64,000 nt of DNA. Source: Toxonevra muliebris (taxonomy: Eukaryota > Arthropoda > Insecta > Diptera > Pallopteridae). Positions within the stretch are counted from its first letter, which is position 1, and every line of letters starts with the position of its first letter. The position numbers and the translations under genes are program-made. The notes beneath the pieces were generated by a model. It saw nothing but the letters and a program-made list of their open reading frames with translations. It was not told the DNA's origin and ran no database searches. This document shows, one piece after another, positions 50,915 through 61,860 of the stretch. The DNA lies in assembly GCA_963691655.1 (NCBI GenBank), contig OY829330.1, positions 3,472,001 through 3,536,000 of the forward strand, written 5' to 3'.

Positions 50915-52797
50915 TGTTACTTCCCCCTTGTCATCGTACCTGATGTGGCCTTCCAGCTAGCTCAGAGTTTTCGGGTGGGGGTTTGTTAACCCGCCACACC
51001 AGGTCGAGGGGATAACAATAAGTGTGTCTGCGGCACAGGTCACACTCATACAACTCAATAAATTGTTTTCCTCTCTATCCTGCAGTTCCGCTCCTACTTC
51101 CTTATTCGCCCTCCCAACCTTCGCTACATTATCATTACCTCGTTATCCTTTTTGTAGCGCCCTTAATTGGCCTATTAACCTTTTGCCCCCAACCCCCCCT
51201 CCCCCTCCCCCCCCCTCAACCTTTCACTCATCTCATTTCTCTTCCAACCATCGATCCACCACCGTTATCCATAAAAAAAATTACCAATTCATTCGATTAC
51301 CTTGTTTTATACAGATATATTTGAATTTGGCATATTTGAAAATACATAAAAAAAAATCTTACTTAAATCCTAATATTAACTTAACTCAACATTGAACACA
51401 AAAAAGAGATCAAAAAAAAACTTAACTCCTCAAACTTTAGCACTTTCCTTTGTTTTGTACTAGGATTAACTCAATTTTCAGACCTTGGTACCAGATACCC
51501 TAAATAGCCGTTTGGTTTTTCGGCCTCAAGAAAATTTAACCGACACTTCACTCTACCCAACAGAGCTCTATTAAATATGGTCTCAGTATTTTACGCAATA
51601 GGCGTTATCCGGATAATCTTGTACTAAGTACGGGTATTTGGTTTGCCTGGCTTACGAAAATTTTCCAATTGGTTTGTTTCAAAAAAAAAAAAGAAATGCA
51701 AAAAAAAATGCTAAAATTTTGTAGGATCACAAAATCTCTCACAAAAAAAAACTTTAAATAAAAATAACAAAAAAAAAACTAAATATATATAAATAAATAA
51801 ATAATGATCTTAATATTAAATATGGGTATACGTCTCTTGGTTCGAATATTCTACATGCAACACAAAAGACTTAGCAGAAACGTGACGTCACTACGTGCAC
51901 TTTAAAATTATTTCGTTACATACAATTTCGCTGATATGTTTATGTGTGTATATGTGCTTCTTTATATAAATATTCACCATCCCCTTGGAATATGGGTTGC
52001 TGTGTTATCGTGCGGGAGGCCGGAACTCTGGATCCTCAATACCTTTATTGTAGCTCGAGTCCCTAATGCTTTCAAGAGTACACAGACTATTCTGTTATTA
52101 TGTGGAGTCACTTCAGCTACCCGTACTTATTTTGGGTCTCTACCAAATACACAAAAAAAAACTTCTAATACGTTCTCTTAACTACTTTACATACACTATC
52201 ACTCACATTACTTGGTGCATAGATCCCTCGATAAATTTTCCTGGAGATGTCCACACGTTGACGATACAGCTCACTTAAAATTAATTTCTCACTTTTTTTT
52301 ACATAACACTGCACACTTAACTCCTGGCACTATGGCCTTCCCGCACTTAATTCTCAGACAGTAATAATCCGTTTCTCTAGTTCTACCCTAATATATAACC
52401 TAATATTTCTATATACTTAAATTTAAACAAAACAGTTTTCTCTTAATTCTTATATATAAAACATAATCGTACCTTTTCCTTAGCAACCCCAACGGAATCA
52501 CTAGGATATTTTCTTTCCTATTTCCTTTTCATTCTATACGATCCACAAAAAGCTCATCTTACATCCACACATGATCCAGCCCTACCTTATCCAATCATCC
52601 CTGGTCTATTCCTACCACAAGCTCCACACATTTGACGTTTCGTGTTTTTGTTGTTGTTGTGGCTTTCCAACCACAACAGCGGCATCAAAATTTAACAAAA
52701 AAAATAGATAAAAATAAAAAAAACATGCCGTCTATTTAGGCGACCTGTGCCGCTTAAGGGCCCAACGTAGGCTTTCGCCCACGCCCTGTCCATAACA
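50915..52797 (-). mobile_element. Probable solo LTR, ~1.88 kb
   Basis: On the minus strand the block begins TGTTATGGACAG (52797) and ends AAGTAACA (50915), i.e. TG..CA with a TGTTA/TAACA inverted terminus. It is flanked by GTGT at 50911-50914 and 52798-52801, a 4-bp duplication as made by Ty3/gypsy-type integrases. Within it is no coding frame with a retroviral motif. Composition differs from its flanks (C/T-rich on plus, including a C8 run near 51210). No internal region lies on either side. The alternative 8-bp repeat TGTTACTT (50915-50922, 52799-52806) overlaps these ends. Confidence 0.62.
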
Positions 52798-52801
52798 GTG
52801 T

Positions 52802-53007
52802 TACTTAACTTAAAATTTAAAGTCTTAAGGCGCTAGCACATAGAGTCCGCTGTGTACGTGAGAGCGAACTATACAACTGGCTCGAAGGAATCATAGGAGA
52901 GAGAAGACACTAAGCATACAGTGCCAACGCAAGAATGATTGAAATAAAGATTACGACTTGCGCAGGTCCGTTATTTCGTTTACATTTTTTGGCAATCTGC
53001 TGATTTG
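52802..53007. other. Short spacer
   Basis: Non-coding sequence between the solo LTR and the hAT-ended foldback. Confidence 0.4.
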
Positions 53008-53015
53008 GTTGTGAC

Positions 53016-53833
53016 CAGAGCTGGGTAAATTCAATTACATTACAATACCAATTCCAGGTAATTAGTAATTGGTACTTTTTGTTTTCAATTCCTTAGTAAT
53101 GGAATTGATAAAAGTTTCAATTCCATTACAAGGAATTGTAATCGGTAATTAAAATCTTTAGATTCCTAGGTAATGGAATTGAAAAAATTTTCGATTCCGT
53201 TTCAGACAATTGTATTTTTAATTTAAAATATATCAATTCCTAAAAGGAATTGAAAATGTAATTGAATCGAAAGGAATTTAATATTTAAGTGTAATCAATT
53301 ACTTTCTTGGAACTAAATTCCAATTTAGTTGGAAAGTTTTTTTTTTAAATACTTCTAATAAGCCATTACGAGAGAGGTGACCCACAGTTTATATTGATTC
53401 GCTCGTAACGGCTTATTCGAAGCATTTTAAAATATGTTCCGAACATTTTTTATTTTTGGTTTTTTTTGGAAATGAACTAAAAGGGAATCAATTACTTTTG
53501 AGGAATCATTTCAACTAAATTGGAATTTAATTCCAAGAAAGTAATTGGTTACACTTAAATATAAAATTCATTTCTATTCAAATACATTTTCAATTACATT
53601 AAGGAGTTGATATATTTTTAATTACAAAATACAATTCCCGAAAATTTTTTCAATTTCATTACCTAGGAATTTAAAAATTTTAATTACCGATTACAATTCC
53701 TTGTAATGGAATTGAAACTTTTATCAATTCCATTACTAAGGAATTGAAAGCATTAAAGTACCAATTACTATTCCTTGTAATTGGAATGGAGATGGAATTT
53801 AACTTCTAATGTAATCATTACTACCCAACTCTG
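53016..53833. mobile_element. hAT-ended non-autonomous foldback element, 818 bp
   Basis: Ends CAGAGCTGGGTAA and, inverted, CAGAGTTGGGTAG. They are flanked by the 8-bp duplication GTTGTGAC (53008-53015, 53834-53841), as made by hAT transposases. Nearly the whole element is one imperfect inverted repeat built from short AATTCCATTAC/GTAATGGAATT-type units, with an inner inverted pair AATAAGCC.TTACGAG / CTCGTAACGGCTTATT at about 53367-53415. No protein is encoded. Confidence 0.88.
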
Positions 53834-53841
53834 GTTGTGAC

Positions 53842-54165
53842 GTCATACCAGAAAAAATTACTTTTATTAAGTGAAAATTTGTATTTTATTTGATTTAATA
53901 ATATTAACAGTTTAAAATGAAGTCTGTTGTGTTAAATTGTTATTATTGTTATCACAACAAAACAAAAAACTACTGTTTATTACTGTGCAGTGAAAACTTT
54001 TTATTTTATTAATTTAAAGTGTTTAATTGTAAAGCCAAAAAGGCATTCAATATTAGTTTTCTCCAATTTCAGTCAGATGTAGCGGCGTTCGCGAGAATCA
54101 GATTAAGGCTGTTGGGTAGTGATGTCTTGAGTATGAACAACATGCATTAGGGTACCATTAAGCTA
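53842..54165. other. AT-rich spacer
   Basis: No gene recognised. Ends at the TA before the Tc1 relic. Confidence 0.4.
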
Positions 54166-55085
54166 CAGTGCCGGTCATATCATTTGCAACTAAAAATACT
54201 TGTACTTTAAATGACTTCTTAAGTTCACTAAAATAATTTTTATCAAATATATTTTTTATTCAAAACAAAGTAATACACTTGTTTACACTACTATACACTA
54301 TTGCCATTTATTATAAAAAATTAAAAGTAAAATATTATGTTACAAATAAAAAAAGAAAGAAGTAATAATTCATTGAAGTCTGAATTGAAGAGGTCAAAAC
54401 ATTTGCAACTAGAAAAAGTTAATGTGAAAATTGAAGAAAAATCGAAAAAGTTTTCAAAACTTTGTCGCATATCCATTATTAGCGATCATTGTTGCATGTC
54501 TACGTGGCATTGGCTCTATTAAATGTTTCACCTGATCGATCGAACTCGCTTTCATTGCTTTTGAACATCTTCATACAGATCCTCCAGTTTTTGAAACGTA
54601 TTCGTGCCAATCCTTCGCTTCACGAGCATCCAATGGATCTTAATTGGGTTTAGATTGGGTGACTGTACTGGACAAATGAGAAGCTGTAATTTTTTTGCTA
54701 CAAGGCAAGCTTTTACCAATTTAGACGTGCACTTTGGGGGATGATCATGTAGGAACGTCCAATCAGGCGGCATTTCCAAGCTAACCTACGGAAGTATAAT
54801 GTCTCTTAAAATGTTTTTATAATCGTTGTATTTCATAGTTCTCCGAATATTCCGAAACGGTCGTCTGAATTGCTCATCTCTATATACATTGTTCTTATGA
54901 CTACATGTGTTCATTAACCTGTTTATATATAACTTCAAATAACGAAATTTACATGAACTTAAGTCATGACTTTGAAAATTAACCTCTAGATTTAATTTTC
55001 ATAGTCTCCTAAAAAAGATTTTTGATAAAAATTATTTTAGTGAATTTAAGAAGTCATTTAAAGTAATTTATTTTCGAAAAATCTA
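54166..55085 (-). mobile_element. Tc1-like element relic
   Basis: The left end CAGTGCCGGTCATATCATTT follows a TA (54164-54165), a common Tc1 terminus. TACTTTAAATGACTTCTTAA at about 54202-54221 is inverted at 55045-55065, and complementarity continues through AATAATTTTTATCAAA, so these are long inverted termini. The outermost right end is missing. The interior carries only a third of a transposase. Confidence 0.78.
54541..54875 (-). pseudogene. Tc1 transposase C-terminal fragment
   Basis: The minus strand reads QFRRPFRNIRRTMKYNDYKN, then LEMPPDWTFLHDHPPKCTSK. D2 of the catalytic triad is in HDHPPK, normally HDNDPKHT. SPNLNPIKIHWMLVKRRIG follows, where the E of NPIE is now K, then TNTFQKLEDLYEDVQKQ. 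A stop separates the first block from the second. Both the missing N-terminal half and the E-to-K change make it inactive. Confidence 0.85.
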
Positions 55086-55509
55086 TTGATGGCACCCCCT
55101 CCATCGGTTCGTTTTACTCAAAAATTTATCTGTGTAAATTTTCAGGTCAATTGGATAAGGGGAATGGTGCCCCAAGAGCTCAAAAATTTGGAAAAAACGG
55201 TTTTGTGCACAAAATTTATATTTCATTGTTTATATCTCAAACATTTTTATTTCTATATAAAAACTGTCTTTCCAAAATTTATAGATCTATCAAAGAGGAA
55301 TAAATTTCGGTATTCCTAATAACTATTGAAAGAAAGAAAAAATTAGCAGAAATTATACTAGCAAGTTTTACAAATGTAATTGTCCGCACAACTGCTTTTT
55401 TTTACTTATTCACTAAAAAAAAACATAGTAACACCTGCATAGTCGCTCATATTTGGTTCAGTGTTTTCTCTTTAGGTTTAGAAAAATTGCTATAATATAC
55501 TCAAAATAA
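55086..55509. other. AT-rich stretch
   Basis: A plus-strand open frame at 55086-55319 has no motif. Nothing recognised. Confidence 0.35.
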
Positions 55510-55725
55510 AAATTAATTAAGATTCGAGATCAGCTGGATTGTTAAAGAAGAGTTGACCTGTAGATGCCAGCCTACGTTTGGCGAGAGCTAGGCAATTGTA
55601 GAGGAAGCGAAAAACCGTTTCCTCCTCCTCCTCATCAAGGCAGCTCCTAAAAAAGTCGTTTGTGGGCACTCCTAATCTATTGACATGTCAACCAAACAGA
55701 GTCGTTTCTGATGATTTCCTTTTTA
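55510..55725 (-). pseudogene. LOA/R1-type LINE ORF2 C-terminal fragment
   Basis: One minus-strand frame reads HVNRLGVPTNDFFRSCLDEE, EEETVFRFLYNCLALAKRRL, then GQLFFNNPADLES. This is the cysteine-knuckle end of an RNase H-bearing LINE. One cysteine and the histidine of the knuckle are replaced (F and R). There is no 3' UTR tail and no RT, so it is an isolated relic unlike LINE E in sequence. Confidence 0.75.
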
Positions 55726-56609
55726 AAAATGTAACCTTGTTAAGCTACCCGAAGATTTCATATCATATATTCAAAATTTAGATAACAGATTTTGTGAGTG
55801 TTTCGACTCAGCCTGTCATAGGATTGCAGCTACGCAATATTTGTTTGAAAAAATGAAAAATATTGACCCTTTTACTTATTGTGACCTTGTTATTTTGTTG
55901 TCTCTCTTTATTCGAGTCAGAATATATTTCGTTTTAAAATATTTCAATAGGGATCAGTCTATACCCACTTCAAGAAATAAGACTCTATGTGTTTCACATC
56001 ACAACAACAGTGTATACAGAGACGGGCAAATCAGACGGCCGTTTCGGAATCCGCCACGATTCCTCATCAGTGATCTTAGTGATAGTTCTTAATCTTTTAA
56101 TATCCTATATAAGCTACTAATATTTGAAATCATTACCAAGAATTACAGATTTGATTCCAAATATCTTCACTGAATAGAGATATTGAAAGAAAACTACCAC
56201 TACCGTTCTGTACATATATTTAATACTTCTGTATTGCTCGTAACCCACCTGCGCAATGTATTTGAATTCAGAAATCAAAGGGAGAAAGTCTAGTGCAAAT
56301 GTGAGTTGCGCGCATGCGCAAGTTTTATATGTATAAGTATATGTGTGTATTTGACAAGTAAACATACAAACAATTGTCAAATGACTTCAGGGGCGGATGC
56401 AGAATAAAAATTTGGGCCACTTTAAAAAATTATGAATTTTTGTAAAAGTTTTTATTTTCATAAGCAGGTGCATAAGGTATTTAATTTGAGTATTGATTTG
56501 TTGTATTTTCTTAAGAGGTGCAACGATGTATACGATAAGCAATATTGAAATGAAAGTTCTTAAATGCGGTTTTGTAGCTGCAGGAAAGCATTGATGTATT
56601 CCATTTTAG
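55726..56609. other. Non-coding stretch
   Basis: A plus-strand open frame at 55841-56092 shows no domain I can name. No repeat boundary seen. Confidence 0.35.
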
Positions 56610-56706
56610 TGTTCGGTGTGACAGCGAGTGAAGACTCTCTCTTTGTGTTCGGTGCAACAACAATTTCATGGTGTTCGCAGAGCATACTCCTAATATAACC
56701 ACAGCC
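56610..56706 (-). repeat. Dispersed repeat, partner of 40023-40120
   Basis: Reverse complement of the block left of LINE D, including GTGTTCGGTG units. Roughly 85-90% matched by eye. Confidence 0.7.
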
Positions 56707-56876
56707 ATACATCTTACAAGCAACAAGCATCTACACACTTTCGCTCCACTGCTTCATCTATAAAAAATTAATGGTGCTAATTTGATACAAATCTTCATAT
56801 TCTTACAAACGCAAAAATTTTAATATTGATATTTTTTTTTGGTTTCCACATAAGTAGCACCGGCGAGATAATCAGT

Positions 56877-57014
56877 CCTATTCTAAATATTCCCTAATGA
56901 AATCCCCGGGAAAAGTTGTCTCTTTTTCCTTCTTTTCCTATAGGAATGCATAGAAAAGAAACAAATTTTCCCAGGAATTTAATTCCAAGAATATTTAGAA
57001 TAGGGCTGATTATC
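56877..57014. repeat. 138-bp foldback MITE
   Basis: GATAATCAGTCCTATTCTAA at 56877 is mirrored by TTAGAATAGGGCTGATTATC ending 57014. The arms are about 60 bases (AATATTCC/GGAATTTAATTCCAAG and AAATCCCCGGG/TTTTCCCAGG, with mismatches). It would fold into a single hairpin with a short loop. Confidence 0.82.
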
Positions 57015-57304
57015 TTTAATTGTCTCAAATTAAAAAATTCACAGCAAACCATATTTGAAATTTTTAGAAATTATTTTTCTTTATTTCGACTTTTTTTTGA
57101 AAAAAAATTTTCACCCGCTCTTGAGATTTTTTTTTTTAATTATATGTCATTTTTGAAAGATGCGGAATCCGTTGTCCAGCTCAGATAACTATTTGTCTGG
57201 ACTATAATGTTTGCGTTTGGGTATTCATTGTACTGACAATATAGAAGTATTACGTATATGGTTCTGTATACTTATTTGCTGTTGTGTTTTTCTCATTACT
57301 CCCA

Positions 57305-57424
57305 GTTGAACTTTGGATGATCGTAAGAGTAATCATTGAGCGCTCCAAAGCGAGCAATCGATTACTCCCTATTGCTCCAGAGCTCTTGCATTTTCTACTC
57401 CTTTTTAACATTGCATGTCCTAGG
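57305..57424 (-). repeat. Dispersed repeat, inverted partner of 28583-28702
   Basis: Contains GAGCGCTCCAAAGCGAGCAA and CTATTGCTCCAGAGCTCTTG in reverse orientation to the first copy. Confidence 0.75.
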
Positions 57425-57544
57425 ATAGCGATGTGCACTTCGACACATATGGGCAACAAACACATATGAGCTGATGCTATACTCATAAGAGCTAGACGAA
57501 TAACTAGTATGAGAGAACAAATGTGATTTCTTTTGTATATGTAT

Positions 57545-58310
57545 CAGGGATGCCAACTAATTTTTTTTCTCTCCCCGTTAACCCTCTAGAAATTCCGCTA
57601 TTTTCGATCCAATTCCCCACACTGGTATTATTTCATACGCACTTTCCATATAAACATTTTACAAAAACAAATTTTTATGGGACTAACTCCGGAATTCTTA
57701 ACATAAGCTTCAGCCCACTTTAGGACATCAAAGTTTTCAAAAGAGAAGACATGGCAGAAACTTTGTTTTGAGAAAAACGGGTTCAAAGTTTTGACTATCG
57801 GTTTTTAACATATAAAATATACTTCATCTTCTTTATGATGGCTGACCGTAATTTGTAAGTTTACAGATTAGTCAGCAATGATTAAGAGTTAATCAGGAGG
57901 TGCTGGACGAAGGCATAGTTAAGCCTTTCTGAACGGCCGAAAGGGAAGTCGAAGAGCCGCGCTACGGTTTTGGCCTGACTGACACTCGTCGCTATAATCG
58001 AAAGCACTCTGCTTTTTCTGAAATTTTTAAACTTTGAAATAGCACACTTTTTAAAAATCGATTTCTCCAAACTAATAAATTGCAGGGCCTGCTTAAGAAA
58101 AGATGAAGATTTTAAGACCCAAAATATGAAGTATTTCATAAGTTAAATGTTTTGCATTACATAAAATTTGACAAAAAATATTCTTCAGACTTTAATTACT
58201 AAAAGCTGTACGACTTCAAATTCCCCGCAAAACACAGCTCATTCCCCGATTCCCCGCACCAAGTGAAATTCCCCGCAAATCGGGGAATTCCCAGCAAGTT
58301 GGCATCGCTG
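57545..58310. mobile_element. hAT-ended MITE, 766 bp
   Basis: Ends CAGGGATGCCAACT and, inverted, CAGCGATGCCAACT. They are flanked by 8-bp ATATGTAT (57537-57544) and GTATGTAT (58311-58318), a duplication with one mismatch. Repeated TCCCCG(C/A) tracts occur at both sides (e.g. ATTCCCCGATTCCCCGCACC near 58238). No transposase. The ends and duplication size indicate a hAT-mobilised non-autonomous element. Confidence 0.75.
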
Positions 58311-58318
58311 GTATGTAT

Positions 58319-58585
58319 ATGAATTTATTGATTTCGTCCCTGTAGAGAGTGTGAACGTAAATGCATAAGAAAACTTCGTACTTGGCTATACTTTATTCAT
58401 GCCTTTTGGATTAATTTCATAAACCTAGTAATTGCTTTACCAGGTAAAGAAAGAATTTTTTAATTACCTTTGTATTGTGGAAGTTTTTAATTATATTATT
58501 GAATGCATATGTAATTTTCCTGCTTGGTTGTTACTTTAAAAGATCGAAAAAAAGAGAAGCAGCAAACGCACTGCTGCGTGCTGAT
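58319..58585. other. AT-rich spacer
   Basis: Nothing recognised. Confidence 0.35.
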
Positions 58586-58680
58586 CAGGGATGCCAACTC
58601 TATATTTTAGATCCAATTAATAATTAACACAAAAAGTAAGTAATATTTTTGAGCATAGGCCCGTGTGTACATAGACACCC
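58586..58680 (+). repeat. Second copy of the hAT MITE left end, truncated
   Basis: CAGGGATGCCAACT at 58586-58599 is identical to the left terminus of 57545-58310. The sequence after it diverges quickly and LINE A copy 2 begins at about 58681. It may be the end of a different deletion derivative. Confidence 0.5.
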
Positions 58681-60658
58681 AGACACCACAGCAGTGGAGA
58701 GAGTACGCCCCCTTGGGGACATCCTCTATTCACGCCGTAAGTCACAGATTGACCACAATCAGCTTGAACCATCATAAGTCTATGTGACAGCATTGAGCGA
58801 ATCCAGTTAACAAGAACCGGATCCACTCCATGCTGACCTGCTGCATTGCACATGCCGTCAAAAATCGCGTTGTCAAAAGCTCCCTATATACCAACAAAAA
58901 TACCAATAGTGTATTCTTTCCTGTTGAGGGCCCGCTCAATCCGACCTACCAGATTTTGCAGGGCCGTCTCACAAGATTTTCCACATTGGTAAGCATGCTG
59001 AAATGAAGAGAGAGGATGTAAAAATAACGACTCACTACGGATGCGGTGCTCAACACAGCGCTCAAGACATTTTAGCAAGAAAGACCTCATACTAATTGGT
59101 TTAAAGCTTTTGGGATTGGTATAGTTTACTTTCCAATTTTTGGAATGAATACAACTTTTACCAACCTCCATTGTTGGGGTATGTGAGCCAGAGCCAAACT
59201 GGAGATGAAGATCTTCTTGAAAACCGGTAGTAATTGCACCATACGCTCTTTCAGAGCAACTGCCAGTATACCATCCGGACCCGGCGATTTGAAACTGTCA
59301 AAGGAAGCTATAGCAAACCTTATCGCGTTTTCATTCGCCACTGTGCTGGCAACCCACCAGTTTCGCTGCGAAACTGTCGAGTTAACGCTCTCCACTTCCG
59401 GAAAAGTGGGATGTTGAGCAACAGAGACCTGATTGCCCGGAAAGTGAGATTCAAGCATTAATCATCTCACTTTTTGATTCCGTGAAAGTGCCATCAGATT
59501 TTTTGAGTCAACAGTCAGTTGGCTTGACCCTTATTGAGGATTTTCACCAATCTAGCTGTTGCAGACATAGTTTCAATACCGCTACAGAAATTTCTAAAGG
59601 AGGCCCTTTTCAAATCTCGAATTAGCTTTGTATACTCTTTCTGCTTTTGACGATATAGATCCCAGTGCTCATCAAGATCAGTCTTGAGGGCCCTGTTGAT
59701 AAGTTTTCTCGACTCAACCCGCAGGGCTTGCAGCTCCTTGCTCCACCACGGAACTGGAATTCTAGCAAAAGGTTGGTGAGGGGGACAGGCACGCTCAAAG
59801 CTGGTCTGAAGAGCAGAGGTGAGATTTTCAACCGCTGCTTCTAAACCTCGCCAGTTAATGAAGCCAATTCTTTCCTAAACTTTGCCCAATCGGCCTTTTT
59901 CGGATTTCTTATCGACGGTAAAGGATTAACTTCAACGCCATACTGACATTCGATATATCTGTGGTCCGATAGAGAATCTTCTCTAAGGACCTTCCAGTTT
60001 GTAATTGACTGCACTAACCTTTCATTCGAAAGAGTTAGGTCAATAACCTCAAGTATGGTGGCTGCAAAGGTGTCACAAAAGAGGGTTGGTTCCCAACGTT
60101 TCGTATGTTCAACCCAGAAGACAGTATGTAATTGAGAAGATGGGTCCCTCTTACGTTGCACTTGCTGCTGCCCCAGATAACATTCTGTGCATTAGCGTCA
60201 CAACATAATATGAGTCCCAAAATCATCCTTTCACAGTACTCCACAAATTCAACAACCATCGCTGGCGGTGGTGATGAAATTGCATAGTATGGAAAGTAGG
60301 CAGAAGAATTCGCAAAATGTTGCCATTCTCGATTGCCTTGAAAACTCACCTTTGCAGCCACCATTTCTTGGCCACAAAACTGACCAAGTTTGGTAATTGT
60401 AAGATGAGGAGATGCTATAAGACAGGTTCTAGGTCTGTTAGAACTCTCATCGTATAGAACCGTGCGCCCCTTCAACTCACCAAGTCCGCAGATGCATCCT
60501 TTATGGACCCAAGGTTCTTGGATTGTTGTTATGTGAGGGAATGTATGCAACATGGATAGGCGTTTACATAGAAAAGCAGTAGCCGCCTTGGAGTGTTGCA
60601 GATTTATTTGCGTTACTGTGAGTGCACAGTAACGGATAGGATGGTCAGAACCACTCAT
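58681..60658 (-). pseudogene. LINE A ORF2 (endonuclease-RT), frameshifted and truncated
   Basis: It starts at ATG 60658 with MSGSDHPIRYCALTVTQINL. The endonuclease has ITTIQEPWVHKG, CCDANAQNVIWGSSK and, after a shift near 60075, ATILEVIDLTLSNERL and SLSDHRYIE. Following pieces: WWSKELQALRVESRKLI near 59745, FKSPGPDGILAVALK near 59290, VVFIPKIGK, FQHAYQCGKSCETALQNL near 58985, then motif B ending RGCPQGGVLSPLLWC at about 58690. Motif A aspartate is lost (IGIFVGI where copy 1 reads IFVDIEGAF). RT lacks YADD, thumb and all of RNase H. At least four frameshifts. Confidence 0.88.
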
Positions 60659-61413
60659 TTTGGATAAATGCGGAAGGTAACCACTCCAAAGAAGAGGCTT
60701 AGGCGATTGTTGTACCTAGTTCCCAAAACATCAACTGAGGCTTGATCCATTAGCACAACAAGAGAAGCTCCGTCTTTATTCTCCCGGTTCTTACTCTTCT
60801 TGTGCGAAAGGACTTTCCAAGACCTTGTGTCAATGCCTGGGTTCTGGGCACTCCAACAGGAAAGCATATCTGCTGTCGACAGATCAGGGCCTGAAATCCA
60901 GCAGATCGCTTTTCTGGGAGTCTCATTTCCACTGTAAACAGTGAATTTGGTACTCCCTTTACTGGGCATCCTGGACACCGCCGCCCTGATCCAATCGAAA
61001 TTGGCTTGGGATGAACACTTCACCCTTAGGGTTCCATTGATCACCTCATAGCCTTTTGCGTTTGCATCAGGACCAGCGGATATCACTGCTCGCATCAGTT
61101 GGGTTTTGCAGTGCTTGAGCTCTGCATCACTCAACTGTTGGTTGAGCCCAGCCTTTCCTATCACAGCAATAGAGAGTGCTTTAGCCGCGGCCTAACTATA
61201 AGTTGGCCTGGCTTTCGCAGCCTTTGCTGTGATAGGATGTCTATCGAGCTTGACCTCCTCCATAACAATGGAGTTCCTAGAAAGACCCATCGAGGTACGA
61301 GTTTCAAAGTTAGAAGAAGACTGATGTAGCCTCACGTTATCATTGCAAGCAGCAGTAGGCGTCGCAGAGGTGGCGTTAATACTTTGGAGAGTATTAGAGC
61401 CCCCCTTCTGCAC
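60655..61413 (-). pseudogene. LINE A ORF1 (DUF4780-like), one frameshift
   Basis: The minus-strand frame starts near 61413 (GGSNTLQSINATS), shifts frame near 61185, then is open from 61164 to 60655. This part reads NQQLSDAELKHCKTQLMRAV, GYEVINGTLRVKCSSQANFD, RKAICWISGPDL, WSAQNPGIDTRSWKVLS, ASLVVLMDQASVDVLG and FFGVVTFRIYPK, the DUF4780-like fold of LINE ORF1 proteins that bind element RNA. Its TGA (60657-60655) overlaps the ORF2 ATG (60658-60656) in an ATGA. Confidence 0.78.
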
Positions 61414-61860
61414 GATATAAAGATAAGGGGAAAGGGAAGGTCAACCGCGGCAGCGCCCCATACCATAGCAAGGCCACCGTTACTTTCTGAGACGGCCGTA
61501 TATCAGAGATGCTCCGTAAAAAGACAGCCTAATTTTTAACCCTGGAAAATTAAAGGAAGCAGATCCACCATAATGACTGCATAAAATTTGTCAAAAAAAA
61601 AGAAAATTTAATGCAGTCAGATGGCTGACCCGCCACCGATGGCTTTCCAGAATTACTCCCCTAGCTGCCAAAGTATCCAATAGGCACGGGTCGCTTAACA
61701 CCTTGGATTAGGGAAGGCTCCCTCCGCATGGGCTATCTTAGCCAGTTACATATCAGAAATCCGGCCGTCACCACGTGGAGGTGATAGACCAAACTTCCAT
61801 CAGATCACTCAATTACGGCACGTATCGAAATACATGTTGGTCCCCTTGAGTGACTGACAG

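Larger units (their letters stand above)
58681..61860 (-). mobile_element. LINE A copy 2 (LOA/R1-group), 3' truncated
   Basis: Minus-strand counterpart of 3188-6545. The 5' leader begins near 61860, then ORF1, ORF2 endonuclease and RT follow, stopping at about 58681 just after motif B (CPQGGVLSPLLW), before the catalytic YADD. Compared with copy 1, it has an almost complete ORF1 and a complete endonuclease but lacks about 430 bases near 61400 and everything after RT motif B. The two copies together show the layout of the family. Confidence 0.85.

Noticed and set aside
51022..51395. Overlapping plus-strand open frames of 100-123 codons
   Set aside because: They arise from a pyrimidine-rich low-complexity tract (long C and CT runs) inside the probable solo LTR. 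The Pro/Leu/Ser-rich translations show no domain.
50915..52806. A DNA transposon with 8-bp TGTTACTT duplications
   Set aside because: Ends next to that 8-mer are not inverted repeats of each other, whereas TGTTA..TAACA ends with a GTGT duplication fit an LTR better. Kept only as an alternative.
55841..56092. RRPFRN segment resembling part of a Tc1 transposase fragment (54.8 kb)
   Set aside because: Only six residues agree, and the surrounding frame has no other transposase motif.
57523..58139. Open frames inside the 57.5-58.3 kb element
   Set aside because: They lack transposase motifs, and the element's ends and 8-bp duplication explain it as a non-autonomous MITE.
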